A stretch of 48,603 bases of DNA from a virus, in the IMG/VR virus record IMGVR_UViG_3300030419_008186, positions 1 to 48,603 of that record, one strand, 5' to 3'. Of this stretch, positions 19,230 through 28,798 are shown in pieces. The stretch's first letter is position 1, and each line of letters starts with the position of its first letter. The notes below the pieces were generated by a model. The model saw only the letters and a list, made by a program, of their open reading frames with translations. It had not been told where the DNA came from and did not search any database. A program made the position numbers and the translations under genes.

Positions 19230-22200
19230 TTACGTTTCACTTGTTACATTACGCAATGTTCCGCCTGTTCTTTTTTCTTCTTTGATTACCGCGAGCACTG
19301 CTCCGCGAATTTTGACCGCTAATTCTTTTTCTTTGTTTCCTGGCTGTCCTTGTGTTGCGGTTTCAGATTCGCCTCCGCCAGAATTTACTGTTATGTTGAT
19401 TGTTGTGTTGCTATCTGTTTTTTGGGAAGTGTTGTTTTGTTGAGTAGCGCCACGTTCTGCCTGCACAACTGATTGATCTCCAACCAAGCCTCCTTGTTGG
19501 TAGCCAATTCTTCCACCACGATTCAGACTATTAAAGAATCCGCTTCCGTGTCTTCTTACCGCAGAAGAGTTCATTACAAATTCTCCGCCCGTTAGTAAAG
19601 CTGGAATGTTGTCAAAATAACCTCCACGTTGCCCACGAGGCATTCCCGCAGTAGTAAAGGCGTGTTTAAATCTAGTTCGCGTATGAGGATTAAAGCCCTG
19701 AGCTCCAAGCTTGAATTTATCCCATGAGCTCATTGGTGTATTTCGATCAGTGAGCCTGAAATTTCCCCATAACTCTTCAGTCGTTACAGGGGTGTTTGGA
19801 TCCATTTTCATTCCATGCCCTTCTGACATCAGCCCCTTGATTCCACCTATTCCAGAACTTATTCCAGCGCTTAAACCTGCGCCAACTATTGTTTGCATTA
19901 ATTGATCTCGCTTGGCCTGTTTAGCAAATTTCTTTTGTATTTGTTCGTTATGATAATTTCTTATATCTGCACGTACGTTTTGCAAAGTTGGATCGTTTGC
20001 ATGTGCAAAGCCGCTTAACCTTGGATCTGTAAGTGTTGCGGGAGCTTCATATTGCGAAAGTATTTTGTCTAATTTTCTCTTGGGAACACCAGAAGCCATG
20101 ATTGGCGATACAAACTTTCCGCCAGCTTGAAATCCTGATATTCCGTAATGTTTTTGTAAAATTTGTCTGAATGAGCTTCTGTTTATGGGTTGATCATTTG
20201 CTCCGCGTAGATTGCTTAATGCGCCTGACCCATAGATGTCCAAGATTTGATCATAATGTGCCATTGCTGCTTTGCCTCCTGATGTTCGACCAACAGACAC
20301 GATGTTATGAAATCTGTCAGACAGCTCTTGTCCACTAAACACACGACCTGTGCCAGCTCCAAATCGACTAAGATTTTCCCGAAGAGCAGCTTCTTTGCTT
20401 CCCATCTCACCTATTAAAGCATCAATGTCTCCCGCTTTTTTACGGGCGCCAGGTTGAGCCACTATCTTGCCTTGAGCAGCCTTATTTCCTCCTTTACGTC
20501 CACCAAATAGACTGCTCAATAAATCACCTATCAAATTAAAAGGAGCCATTAAAATGTTGCCAATACCCTGCATAATGCCACCACCCTTGGCAAATCTTGG
20601 AGCCATATTGAAATTTATAGAATCCAAAGCTTTAGGACCGCCCATTGCTTTTACCGCGTTTCGATTCAAAACGTATTCGCCATCTTCTAGCATTGCTGGA
20701 TTTTTATCTCCAGTTCTTCCGCCAGAAATATACATTCCGTTTTGAGCTTTTATAAATCCGCCTCGTTGCTTGCCTCCAAGCCCAGCAAAAATCCCAGCTG
20801 AAACTTGGTCAGCAATGTTTCCTATGGCACGAGCATTTATCGCTCCAAAAAATGCTATACCAAAATCTCTTAAAGCATCGCTTGCAGAAGCGCTGCCAGT
20901 ACTAACACTTTGCATTGCGCTAGCAAAAGCATCTCTGAAATCTAATGTGACATCTTTTAATGTCATCATAGCTCTGGATTGCTTGGCAGTAGATTCTTCT
21001 TCAATCAAATCATCTAACGTTAGTTTTCTTTCTTGCGCAATTCCTTTAAGCTGTTCCATTAATATAGCGAATTGAGTTTTTGCTTCTCGAGCTTCTGGAC
21101 TGTCTATGTCTCCTATTGATTTATAAAATTCTCCAGATAGCTTTTGTATACCGCTTACAGTTGCACCACCTGGCCCTTCTATCATTTTTCTCATGCCCGT
21201 GCTAAAAGCTGTTTGTGCGGATTCTAGATTTGCTGCTGCGGCTACATTTGCAGATCCACCTCGTTCTCTTAATGCCGCAGCTGCTCCAGAAAACTTGTTT
21301 AAAAATGGATTAGTTAAATCTAACGCAGAAGTTACTGCACCTCTGTTGGCTTGTGCTCTTCGGAAAGATATGTTTCTTAATTGACCACTTAAAGCAATAT
21401 CTCTTTGCTGATTTGTGGTCATAAACGGATTCATTATTGCATTTCTGCCTACGCGATTTGCCGCAAGACTTTCTTGAGCTTGTGCGATTGAGCCTGCAAC
21501 TCCCGTTTGAGTTAAACTTAAATTCATTGCCTGAGCTGCTCTGATGCCTGGTTGAGACATTCTTGCGGTGTCTTTGGCAATGCGCAAACGCATTTCCATG
21601 TTTTCTCGCTCGGCTTTTGTGTTGGCGTCTTCGGCTTTTATGGCTTTTTGTCTTTGTTCTAGTAGTCGAATTTGTTCTCTGATCAACTTTACATCTGCTT
21701 GCGCTGTTGTTCCCGTTCCAGTACCAAAAGTTTCTGGGCCTCCCAGGGGGGATGGGCGATTAAGTCGTACTCCTAGCCCTCCCTCCATTGCGCGAAGCCT
21801 GTCCAGCGCCCCACCAATATCTCCGCCCTCAACCATGCCCCTCAAATACCTATCAAATCGCATTGATGCGTCAGTCGGCGTACCAAAGATACTACCCATG
21901 TCTAGTGTTGCTTGATCAAGAATACCAGCTCTTCTGTTGCCTGCGACCCTGTTAAATTGTGCTCTTTCTAAGCTCGCCAACCCAACTTGTGCGCTTGGCC
22001 CAGTCATCAAGCCAGCGCTCATCAATGCGTTTATTGCGCCAGAACCAGCAGCTACTCCTCGAGCTCCTCTGTTTATACCTGCGGTTCTTTCTAACCCTGC
22101 TCCAAACAATCTATCTTCAAGAAGTCTTCTTTGATCAAGAAGTTTTTGAAAGTTATTTATTTCTGTTGGACTTGGCTTAACTATTGCTTTGGCTGCTTTC

Positions 22201-25200
22201 GATTTTTTAAGGGCGTCTTCAATTATTGCATTAACTTTTTGCATATCGATAGCCCCTCGTTCGAAAATCTCTTTATTGACAAGCATTGAGCTAAAAATTT
22301 GGTGTTGCAAATCTTCATTGTGAGCAAAGTTAGTTGTTAGCGCTTCTACGCTGTCAATATACCTTTCCATATCTCCAACGGACGCGCCTTCCAAGTTTTC
22401 AGTAAACATAGCTCTTACTTCAGGAGTAAACCCGCGTGCATCAAACTTTTTCTTGATAGCCTCAAAATCCAGCTTCTCGGCGCTGCTTATAAGATCTCCT
22501 TTTGTTTTTGTTTTTGCAACCGCTTTTAAATCTGTCATTATTTGCTCGGGCCCAAAGACGCCCCCTCCCGTTGCTAACATGTTAGCTATATTAGAGCTAG
22601 CGAGCATACCAGCCGCAGGAGTTCGTGCAGTGAAAATACTACTCAAGCCTTGGACTCCCTTCATTGTTCCAATTCTTTTTTGATTGTTTTCTGCTTCTTG
22701 AGTTTGTATTCTTAAAACTTGCTGGCTTTTTTCTTTTACAGTTAATTTGTCATTTTCTAAAACTTTTGATATTTTTGTCCTGGCATCCGCGGAATCAATT
22801 TTAGCTAGCACTTCTTGAATTGCAGTGTTAGCCGCAAGACGCTCGATCGCGGTTCTTTCCATGTCTGAAGCGATTGCAAGGTTATCACGTATGCTAGTCA
22901 TCTGACCGACTTGCTCAGAGCCTCTTTCTTGCAAGAACTGAGTTCCCATTGCAAATTCTTCTCGACTTAAAAATCCTTTTCCTTGACGTGGGCCTCCGAA
23001 AAACGCCATGCCTCCGCCAATTGCTGCACCGCCAAGGGCTCCGTAGCCAAGTCCCCTCATGGCACCACGGCCAATTCCGCCTGCAATAGCCCCTTTGCCA
23101 GCTGTGCCTGCAACAGCCGTTCCACCCCTAGCGGCCATTCGTAAGCCAAAAAGTGTTTCTCCAACTGGAGTTGGCTCAAGTAGCGCGAGCCCTAATAATG
23201 CAGCATCCAAAGCTAACATAGCGCCACCACCCACCAACGCACCAGTTTGTGCACCAGATATCGCTCCAGCTTGCGTAGCATCCATTCGCGCCATATCTGC
23301 TCCAGCTCTCCTGCGCTGTTGTGGGGTCATGAAAAATCTTTCTTGTGCTGTAGGCTGATCAACAAATCCTCTAGCCATTTCAAAAGCAAACGGAGCCATC
23401 ATTGCAACTTGAGCCATTGGGTGAGCTAAAGCTGCACCAGCTGCGCCCATCAAACCTCGCCCAGCGCCCATTACTCCGCTCACCCCAGCTCTGCCAGCGC
23501 CCCCTATGCGCGATAACATTCCTGGTCGACTCGCGGGAGCTCCGCCAGTGCCAGGCATATCTATTTTTATTCTTGGAGCGGGACCCGCAGGAGCAGCAGG
23601 CGGCGCTCCACCAGCTATTCTCGCCGCTCTGGCAGAATGAACATCAGTATAAGCTGGCTTGCTTACTGCGGCACCCATGTCTGCTTTTGCAGTTTCGCTC
23701 ATTCCGACCAACTTGACATTAGCAGGGGTTCTGCGCTCGACATTTTCTACATTTCTTCTTCTTCCGTCTCGTGTGTCTTGTGGCCCTCTTGTTGACGGAG
23801 TAGCTCCTGGAAATGCTGCCTGGGCTGCGCCTGGAAACGAAGGTTTAAAGTTTGGAAGATTTGCTGTTCTTAAGTCCTCGCCTTTGTGCATTCTCCTTGC
23901 GTCTGCAAAACTACGCTGTCCTATTGTGGGAGATATAACCCCGAATCCTTGTGGATTGAAAGAACTTTTTAACGCTGTGTTTTGTATTACTTTTGTTTTT
24001 ACGCTTGATGGGGAAATTCCAAGCATTGCGCCGACTTGATTTTTTTCTCTTGCAATTGCGTCTCCAACTGGGGCAAAACCAGGAATCCTACGAAACATAC
24101 TAAAGAATCTTCCAATCCCTGTGCCTCTTGGCTGCATGTGACTTGGCGCATTCGCGCCAATCGAACCTAAAAATTTGCCATGTGACTCTCGGAACCCAGC
24201 TTGAATTCTTTCTCCAAGCGGACTGCCACCAAACATATCATATAATCTTCGCTTTGCTCTAAACGATTTGAGTAAAGCTCCTCCTATATTACCGCCGTGC
24301 CTGCTAAAACTTGGATCTTGCCCGCGGGCAGCTTTGTTTTCAAGTAGTCTGTTTTTGACTTCTGTTGGCACTCCTGCTGAATTTACCGCGTCAACAATAA
24401 AGTCTCCACCAAGGCCCTGTCCGCTTCCACCAATTCTGCGGACAAGCTCAGCTTCTACTGGACCAGCATTCATAAGAGTTTCCAAAGATGTTTTTGCTCC
24501 ACGAGATATACCCGCATTATTTAACGCTTGGGTAAATGCACTAATAGGACGTCCATGAAAAACGCCCTCGCTTGCTGCTATATTTCTTGCATCCGCCAGA
24601 ATAGCTTGATACCTTGGGCCAATTTTGTCTTGCCCAATTTCTAAGCCTCTTGAGCTTCCGTAAGTTCTATCAATAAAGTCACCAACGTCAGCAGCTGATA
24701 CTGCAGCTCCAGGCGCCAACTGAAGATTAGCTGATATACCTGTTATTTTGTTCTCCTTAAACCAAGCTTTCATATTTGCTTTCAGGTTAGCTTGGGCTGA
24801 TTTGGACTTATCAAGGCTTTTTAGAAGTTGGCTTATAGTAAAGTTTTGTCTCCCACCAGTTCCAGCTAAAACTTCTGCACTAGCAATTGGAAAAGTATCT
24901 CCAATATCCAAAATTCCACCACTTATATCACCAACTGCAAAGTTCGGAGCAAACCCAGGTACTCCTCTTACAGCCGCTCTAGCACCAGCACCTTTAGCGG
25001 CTAATGTTCCAGCACTACTTACTCTGAATCCCGCGCCATAAGCGCCTGCAGCCATAGAGCCAGTTAAAGCCGCCGCGCGTTGTCTTAGTGCAACTTCTTT
25101 TGCTAAAAATCCTTGAGTAATAGCAGATTGCTTGGCAACATTACCTGCAGCAGCAGCCATCGCCTGTTCATACGCAACGTTTTTTGCCAACAATTGGCCA

Positions 25201-26615
25201 ATACCTTGTTGTAATGCTGCTTGTTGTTTTGCTGCAGCATTAAGCCCTAATAAATTCTTTAAACTTTTAACGCCGAATACAGCCAAGTCTTTAAACAATT
25301 TTAAAAACACTCCACCAATAACAACTAAACCTGGCCCAGTTATAATATTGCCAATTCCCTTGAGTAGTCCTTGTGCAAATTTTGAGCCCGTTCCCTCGCC
25401 GTCTAAAACGCCAGTTATTCCTTCAACAATATTTTTAAAGCTTTGGACTAAGTCTCTCATACCTGGAGCTAGCGCGATGTCACCAATTTTTTTAGCTAAT
25501 TCTTCTAAGGCTAATCCACTTTGTGTAGCAAGCGCGGCAATTGTTTGATTTAATTGGTTATTCTTTTGAATAGCTTGATCGGTTGCGCCTGCTGAAATTT
25601 GAGTAGCTCTTGCAGCTAAACTATTTTGTTTGCTCAAGTCTCCGACTGCAGCTTTTAAAATATTGATCTGAAACACACCAGCGACTTGTTGGTCAACTGC
25701 AACTTTTGCAGATCGAGAAAGGCCATCATATTGTGTAGCCAAATTTTTAAGAATTTTACTTGCAGACAAGCTTTTTCCCGCAGTGTCGTCTACAGCAATA
25801 CCTAACGACCGTAAAGTATTTAAAGTTTCTGGTCTTTGTACTCTGGTGAATATTGTTTTGAATGCGTTACCAATCACAGGACCACCACGTGCAGTTACTT
25901 GCTGTGCGGCAGTAACCATACCAACAAGCTCGTCCAAGTCCATGCCTGCTTGTTGCGCAACAGCTCCAGTTCGACTTAACGCAGCAATCAAATCATCGGC
26001 ACTAACAGCAAATTGAACGTCAACTGCAGCCAACTTATTAATAATGTCTGTGGTTGTAAGTCCAGCTTTTCCAAAGCCGTTAACTGCTGCAGTTAAACCT
26101 TTTACCGAGTCGGCAGCTTTTAATCCCGTTAATCGAGTAAGTATAAGAGCATCATTTGTTCGTCTTAATGTTTCTTCGATGCTTAAACCTTGACGTGAAA
26201 ATTCTAAAGCAGCTTCGGAGACGACATCAAAGCTTTGAGCTGTATTTTTTGCAACTTTAAATAAGCCATCTCCAAACTTTTGGATATTTGCGGTACTAGT
26301 GTTAAGAACAACATTAATGTCTGTTAATGTTTTTTCGACTCGAACTGTGGTTTCTACCAATTTTTTGAATGCATTACTAATTCCATTAATAACGCCCACA
26401 CTAGCTCCAAATGCAATAACACGGGCATTAGAAGCTTCGATTGATTTTGTAAACTCGTCTGCATCAGCACGTATCCTGCCCATCATTCTTCCTAATGGGG
26501 CAACTGCTCCTGCCGAAGAACCTAGTTTTCTGAATGCGCCACTAGCTCCTCTCTCGATCGAAGCCGAGAGCATTCTTTCGTCCGCCTTTACTGGAATTAC
26601 GATTGGTTTGGCCAT
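19230..26615 (-). CDS. Tape measure protein
   Basis: A 2461-residue tape measure protein, which sets tail length. The N-terminal ~400 residues match the TP901-type tape measure core (VEKTLTDINVVLNTSTANI, VSEAALEFSRQGLSIEETLR, AALSRTGAVAQQAGMDLDEL, GNAFKTIFTRVQ). Hydrophobic segments lie near residues 430-460, 1110-1150 and 2015-2040. The C-terminal half has two GG...L..GE(Y/F)V(L/M)N..AV motifs near residues 1975 and 2340, common near tape measure C-termini. I start at the ATG at 26615 because the frame beyond it begins with TTG and an AAGGA lies 11 nt upstream of the ATG. At about 1.5 angstrom per residue the tail would be near 370 nm. Scattered antisense open frames here are composition artefacts. 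Confidence 0.95.
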   Translation of the reverse strand: MAKPIVIPVKADERMLSASIERGASGAFRKLGSSAGAVAPLGRMMGRIRADADEFTKSIEASNARVIAFGASVGVINGISNAFKKLVETTVRVEKTLTDINVVLNTSTANIQKFGDGLFKVAKNTAQSFDVVSEAALEFSRQGLSIEETLRRTNDALILTRLTGLKAADSVKGLTAAVNGFGKAGLTTTDIINKLAAVDVQFAVSADDLIAALSRTGAVAQQAGMDLDELVGMVTAAQQVTARGGPVIGNAFKTIFTRVQRPETLNTLRSLGIAVDDTAGKSLSASKILKNLATQYDGLSRSAKVAVDQQVAGVFQINILKAAVGDLSKQNSLAARATQISAGATDQAIQKNNQLNQTIAALATQSGLALEELAKKIGDIALAPGMRDLVQSFKNIVEGITGVLDGEGTGSKFAQGLLKGIGNIITGPGLVVIGGVFLKLFKDLAVFGVKSLKNLLGLNAAAKQQAALQQGIGQLLAKNVAYEQAMAAAAGNVAKQSAITQGFLAKEVALRQRAAALTGSMAAGAYGAGFRVSSAGTLAAKGAGARAAVRGVPGFAPNFAVGDISGGILDIGDTFPIASAEVLAGTGGRQNFTISQLLKSLDKSKSAQANLKANMKAWFKENKITGISANLQLAPGAAVSAADVGDFIDRTYGSSRGLEIGQDKIGPRYQAILADARNIAASEGVFHGRPISAFTQALNNAGISRGAKTSLETLMNAGPVEAELVRRIGGSGQGLGGDFIVDAVNSAGVPTEVKNRLLENKAARGQDPSFSRHGGNIGGALLKSFRAKRRLYDMFGGSPLGERIQAGFRESHGKFLGSIGANAPSHMQPRGTGIGRFFSMFRRIPGFAPVGDAIAREKNQVGAMLGISPSSVKTKVIQNTALKSSFNPQGFGVISPTIGQRSFADARRMHKGEDLRTANLPNFKPSFPGAAQAAFPGATPSTRGPQDTRDGRRRNVENVERRTPANVKLVGMSETAKADMGAAVSKPAYTDVHSARAARIAGGAPPAAPAGPAPRIKIDMPGTGGAPASRPGMLSRIGGAGRAGVSGVMGAGRGLMGAAGAALAHPMAQVAMMAPFAFEMARGFVDQPTAQERFFMTPQQRRRAGADMARMDATQAGAISGAQTGALVGGGAMLALDAALLGLALLEPTPVGETLFGLRMAARGGTAVAGTAGKGAIAGGIGRGAMRGLGYGALGGAAIGGGMAFFGGPRQGKGFLSREEFAMGTQFLQERGSEQVGQMTSIRDNLAIASDMERTAIERLAANTAIQEVLAKIDSADARTKISKVLENDKLTVKEKSQQVLRIQTQEAENNQKRIGTMKGVQGLSSIFTARTPAAGMLASSNIANMLATGGGVFGPEQIMTDLKAVAKTKTKGDLISSAEKLDFEAIKKKFDARGFTPEVRAMFTENLEGASVGDMERYIDSVEALTTNFAHNEDLQHQIFSSMLVNKEIFERGAIDMQKVNAIIEDALKKSKAAKAIVKPSPTEINNFQKLLDQRRLLEDRLFGAGLERTAGINRGARGVAAGSGAINALMSAGLMTGPSAQVGLASLERAQFNRVAGNRRAGILDQATLDMGSIFGTPTDASMRFDRYLRGMVEGGDIGGALDRLRAMEGGLGVRLNRPSPLGGPETFGTGTGTTAQADVKLIREQIRLLEQRQKAIKAEDANTKAERENMEMRLRIAKDTARMSQPGIRAAQAMNLSLTQTGVAGSIAQAQESLAANRVGRNAIMNPFMTTNQQRDIALSGQLRNISFRRAQANRGAVTSALDLTNPFLNKFSGAAAALRERGGSANVAAAANLESAQTAFSTGMRKMIEGPGGATVSGIQKLSGEFYKSIGDIDSPEAREAKTQFAILMEQLKGIAQERKLTLDDLIEEESTAKQSRAMMTLKDVTLDFRDAFASAMQSVSTGSASASDALRDFGIAFFGAINARAIGNIADQVSAGIFAGLGGKQRGGFIKAQNGMYISGGRTGDKNPAMLEDGEYVLNRNAVKAMGGPKALDSINFNMAPRFAKGGGIMQGIGNILMAPFNLIGDLLSSLFGGRKGGNKAAQGKIVAQPGARKKAGDIDALIGEMGSKEAALRENLSRFGAGTGRVFSGQELSDRFHNIVSVGRTSGGKAAMAHYDQILDIYGSGALSNLRGANDQPINRSSFRQILQKHYGISGFQAGGKFVSPIMASGVPKRKLDKILSQYEAPATLTDPRLSGFAHANDPTLQNVRADIRNYHNEQIQKKFAKQAKRDQLMQTIVGAGLSAGISSGIGGIKGLMSEGHGMKMDPNTPVTTEELWGNFRLTDRNTPMSSWDKFKLGAQGFNPHTRTRFKHAFTTAGMPRGQRGGYFDNIPALLTGGEFVMNSSAVRRHGSGFFNSLNRGGRIGYQQGGLVGDQSVVQAERGATQQNNTSQKTDSNTTINITVNSGGGESETATQGQPGNKEKELAVKIRGAVLAVIKEEKRTGGTLRNVTSET

Positions 26616-26639
26616 TGCTACAATTATCCTTATATGCAA

Positions 26640-26645
26640 TTACAC
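26640..26645 (-). promoter_or_regulatory. GTGTAA motif upstream of the tape measure gene
   Basis: On the minus strand GTGTAA follows a run of T residues and is followed by ATATAAGGATA, ending 24 nt before the ATG at 26615. The AAGGA between motif and start is one of the clearer ribosome-binding sites in the window. The same arrangement (GTGTAA then ATATA) occurs before the gene at 32151. Confidence 0.5.
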
Positions 26646-26652
26646 CAAAAAA

Positions 26653-27660
26653 TTAACCCAATCCGCTTAATTCCATAAGATCTTTCATATTTAATGTGCC
26701 GCCTTTTTTCTTTGCAGCTTGTTCTAGCGACACAGTTCCAGCTCCTTGAGTTTCTACGCCTAATTGATCTAAATCTTCTTTGCTTGCTCCAAACAAACTT
26801 GCGCCACCATCACCCGCCTTTTCCATAACCTCTTTGGCTTTTTCTCGTCCTTTTGGATTTCTTGCCCAATCAAGTATTTTCTGCGGATTTTTTCTTATTT
26901 TGAATGGTATTTCTTCGCCAGAAGTAAATATGCCTTTAAATAAATTTGTATACGTATAAAGCCTAAGTTGATAATGAGTTAACTCCAACGTCGGCACTCC
27001 AAAAAAGTCAATAGGCTTTTCGCATGCATGTAAATAAGTAGAGTAAAAATCTTCAATAACCAGTTTTTGAAAATTTTCCTCAGTAAAATTATCAAATATG
27101 CTACTGTAAATTCCATTAACATTTGATAACTCTCCTTGACTCAGATCATCAAAGCTTTCTTGGGTAAAAACTGGCTGCGTAAAAGATCCGTCACAATAAA
27201 AACTCCTAATAACATATAAATCAATACATCGCTTGTCTGCATATTCTTCGCAAGTATTGCCCAATAAGGCCCTGCGTATAGTTATTTTTTCGGCGAGTGC
27301 CTGTCTTTCTTCATCGATTATTTTTTGTTGGTTGTCTAACTGGCTTTGTAAATACATGCCAGACTTGTTTTCTATTAGCTTATCAATGAATTCTTCTTTG
27401 TCTTTTATTTCTTTTTCGTCTTTTTCTGACCATTCTCCATTTTCAAATAAGATTTTTATAACTTCTTTTTCAGTGGGTATTCCTCGCTTTTTTGCTTTTT
27501 CATAATGCTCTTCGCGATAGTCGTCAATATCAACTTGGTCTATAATGCCAAGATGCTTTACATAAATTCTTTTTTCCTTGTAGCTAGTTACGCTGAAGCC
27601 ACGAGTAACATCTCTCAGGATTCTTTTTAAAGCTGATAACTTTAAAGTAGACGAGCTCAT
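26653..27660 (-). CDS. Candidate tail assembly chaperone (distal of pair)
   Basis: I do not recognise the family of this 335-residue protein. It is largely charged and helical in its first 140 residues (IIDEERQALAEKI), has a Cys-containing middle, and ends in a Gly/Lys-rich low-complexity tail (KKKGGTLNMKDLMEL). Its ATG overlaps the stop of the upstream gene in a TAATG junction, and the tape measure follows. Lambda-type phages encode the tail assembly chaperones G and GT in this slot, usually through a -1 frameshift. The two frames here are also offset by -1, but I see no XXXYYYZ slip site at the junction, so stop-start coupling is more likely. Chaperone role rests on position only. Confidence 0.45.
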   Translation of the reverse strand: MSSSTLKLSALKRILRDVTRGFSVTSYKEKRIYVKHLGIIDQVDIDDYREEHYEKAKKRGIPTEKEVIKILFENGEWSEKDEKEIKDKEEFIDKLIENKSGMYLQSQLDNQQKIIDEERQALAEKITIRRALLGNTCEEYADKRCIDLYVIRSFYCDGSFTQPVFTQESFDDLSQGELSNVNGIYSSIFDNFTEENFQKLVIEDFYSTYLHACEKPIDFFGVPTLELTHYQLRLYTYTNLFKGIFTSGEEIPFKIRKNPQKILDWARNPKGREKAKEVMEKAGDGGASLFGASKEDLDQLGVETQGAGTVSLEQAAKKKGGTLNMKDLMELSGLG

Positions 27661-28430
27661 TAAACATTGCCCGATTCGATATCTTCATTTAGTCTATCAA
27701 AGTCTTCTCGAGTAGCTGCGGTAGAAAAATACCAGTAACTCAAGAATGTTGCTACTTTTCCTTGGATTAATGAATACAATTCATCGTTAGTCTCGTCAAG
27801 GGTATAATAATAGCTTTCTTTTTCATCGAAAGTTTCTCCTTTGAAAAATGGCTCTAATTCCGCTTCTTCATCTTCGTCTTTTTTAAAGTAAGTCAAATTA
27901 AGTACGTACCATAAGATGACTCTGTTTTGCGCTTTTGTGTCTGCGGTATGATTAAATAATGAAGCGTACACTCCTTCTAAATCAACAATGCTTCTTCTAA
28001 GCTCTCCAAGCTCTTGAAGTATATTTGAGATTCTCTGCTCGTCTTCTTCGGTCTTTTTTCCCGTCTTGGTAGAGATCCTGGTATATTCAGACTCTAATTC
28101 CCCAAGTCTTGTATATTGCTTAGCGATTGTTCTCGCATCGTTTTCTGCAATTAGTCCACCAGAATCAGTGTATTTATTTGCAAGCATTGCTTTAGTCAAA
28201 ATACCTTTCTTCACACATTGACTCATTTCGATGCTGTACTCCATGTCCGCTTCTTCAACCATACGGCGATTTGGCTCACGTAATACAATTCTGTAAGGCT
28301 GCTTCTCGATAACCTCTTTTGCCACTTTGACTTTTTCTTCTTTGCCAGTTGTTTTATCAACAATAGTCTTTTCTACGTCTTTTGTTGACTTCTTTTCTAG
28401 CTCCACAGTAAAACTGTATATCTCTTTCAT
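27660..28430 (-). CDS. Candidate tail assembly chaperone (proximal of pair)
   Basis: A 256-residue, charge-rich and probably helical protein (YTRLGELESEYTRIS, ISNILQELGELRRSIVDLEG). The N-terminus is a small beta-like segment ending YRIVLREPNRRMVEEADMEY, which resembles the start of several phage tail chaperones that open by describing a substrate-facing surface. It lies between a small gene and the second chaperone candidate, with the tape measure next. The stop overlaps the next ATG (TAATG). The assignment is by gene order; alternatives are a minor structural or packaging accessory protein. Confidence 0.5.
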   Translation of the reverse strand: MKEIYSFTVELEKKSTKDVEKTIVDKTTGKEEKVKVAKEVIEKQPYRIVLREPNRRMVEEADMEYSIEMSQCVKKGILTKAMLANKYTDSGGLIAENDARTIAKQYTRLGELESEYTRISTKTGKKTEEDEQRISNILQELGELRRSIVDLEGVYASLFNHTADTKAQNRVILWYVLNLTYFKKDEDEEAELEPFFKGETFDEKESYYYTLDETNDELYSLIQGKVATFLSYWYFSTAATREDFDRLNEDIESGNV

Positions 28431-28450
28431 ACCTTTTTTATAATATTTTT

Positions 28451-28738
28451 TTACTTTTTAAATTCAAATTCTATTGTGAATTTTTCTAAATCGTCATCAT
28501 TACTTCTGATGTTTTCGTTACCCATATCTAAGACTTTTTTTCGAAGATATTGCATCTTTTTTTCGTCAAAATAGTCAGCTTGTTCAATTAATTTACTATG
28601 TTCTGGTAAATTTTTACGAAGTTTGCAGAAATGTATATCATGTTCTGTTTTTAAATCTTCAATAAGAATTAAAAAAGTTTTGAAGAGTCGCTTAGTATTA
28701 CGACTGTAATAATCGCCAAGTATTCCTTTTGCGTCCAT
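28451..28738 (-). CDS. Small unrecognised protein at the head of the tail operon
   Basis: I do not recognise this 95-residue protein. It is highly charged and probably all-helical (RLFKTFLILIEDLKTEHDI, FDEKKMQYLRKKVLDMG) with an acidic C-terminus. It has a reasonable ribosome-binding site: AAGG about 8 nt upstream of the ATG. It is the first minus-strand gene leftward of the divergent promoter region 28739-28798 and precedes the chaperone pair by 20 nt, so it probably belongs to tail assembly. Confidence 0.7.
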   Translation of the reverse strand: MDAKGILGDYYSRNTKRLFKTFLILIEDLKTEHDIHFCKLRKNLPEHSKLIEQADYFDEKKMQYLRKKVLDMGNENIRSNDDDLEKFTIEFEFKK

Positions 28739-28798
28739 ATTTTAACCTTAAACCTAAATATCTTTACACAAAAAACAATAAAAAGTGTAAAGAAAAAC
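28739..28798. promoter_or_regulatory. Divergent control region with CTTTACAC/GTGTAAAG inverted repeat
   Basis: This 60-nt gap separates the minus-strand tail operon from the plus-strand neck block. A perfect 8-bp inverted repeat, CTTTACAC at 28762-28769 and GTGTAAAG at 28785-28792, places one GTGTAA facing each way. Distances are 25 nt to the left ATG (28738) and 8 nt to the right ATG (28799). It reads naturally as two back-to-back copies of the window's recurrent motif. A transcript hairpin is the alternative reading, but the 15-nt A-rich loop and lack of a U-run argue against a terminator. Confidence 0.6.

Noticed and set aside
26616-26639. Tape measure start eight codons further upstream
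   Set aside because: That codon is TTG and lies inside the ATATAAGGATA leader; the ATG at 26615 has AAGGA at suitable spacing.
20554-26670. Long plus-strand open frames opposite the tape measure (for example 25132-25548 and 23659-24039)
   Set aside because: They are Ala/Pro/Ser-rich shadows of a compositionally biased minus-strand gene, without leaders or recognisable domains.
27640-27680. Programmed -1 frameshift between the chaperone candidates
   Set aside because: The frame offset fits, but codons AAT-GTT-TAA at the junction do not form an XXXYYYZ slip site, and the second gene has its own ATG.
28739-28798. Recombination site for an actively invertible segment
   Set aside because: The inverted repeat here is explained by two facing GTGTAA motifs, and I find no matching copy at the other end of the block near 33344.
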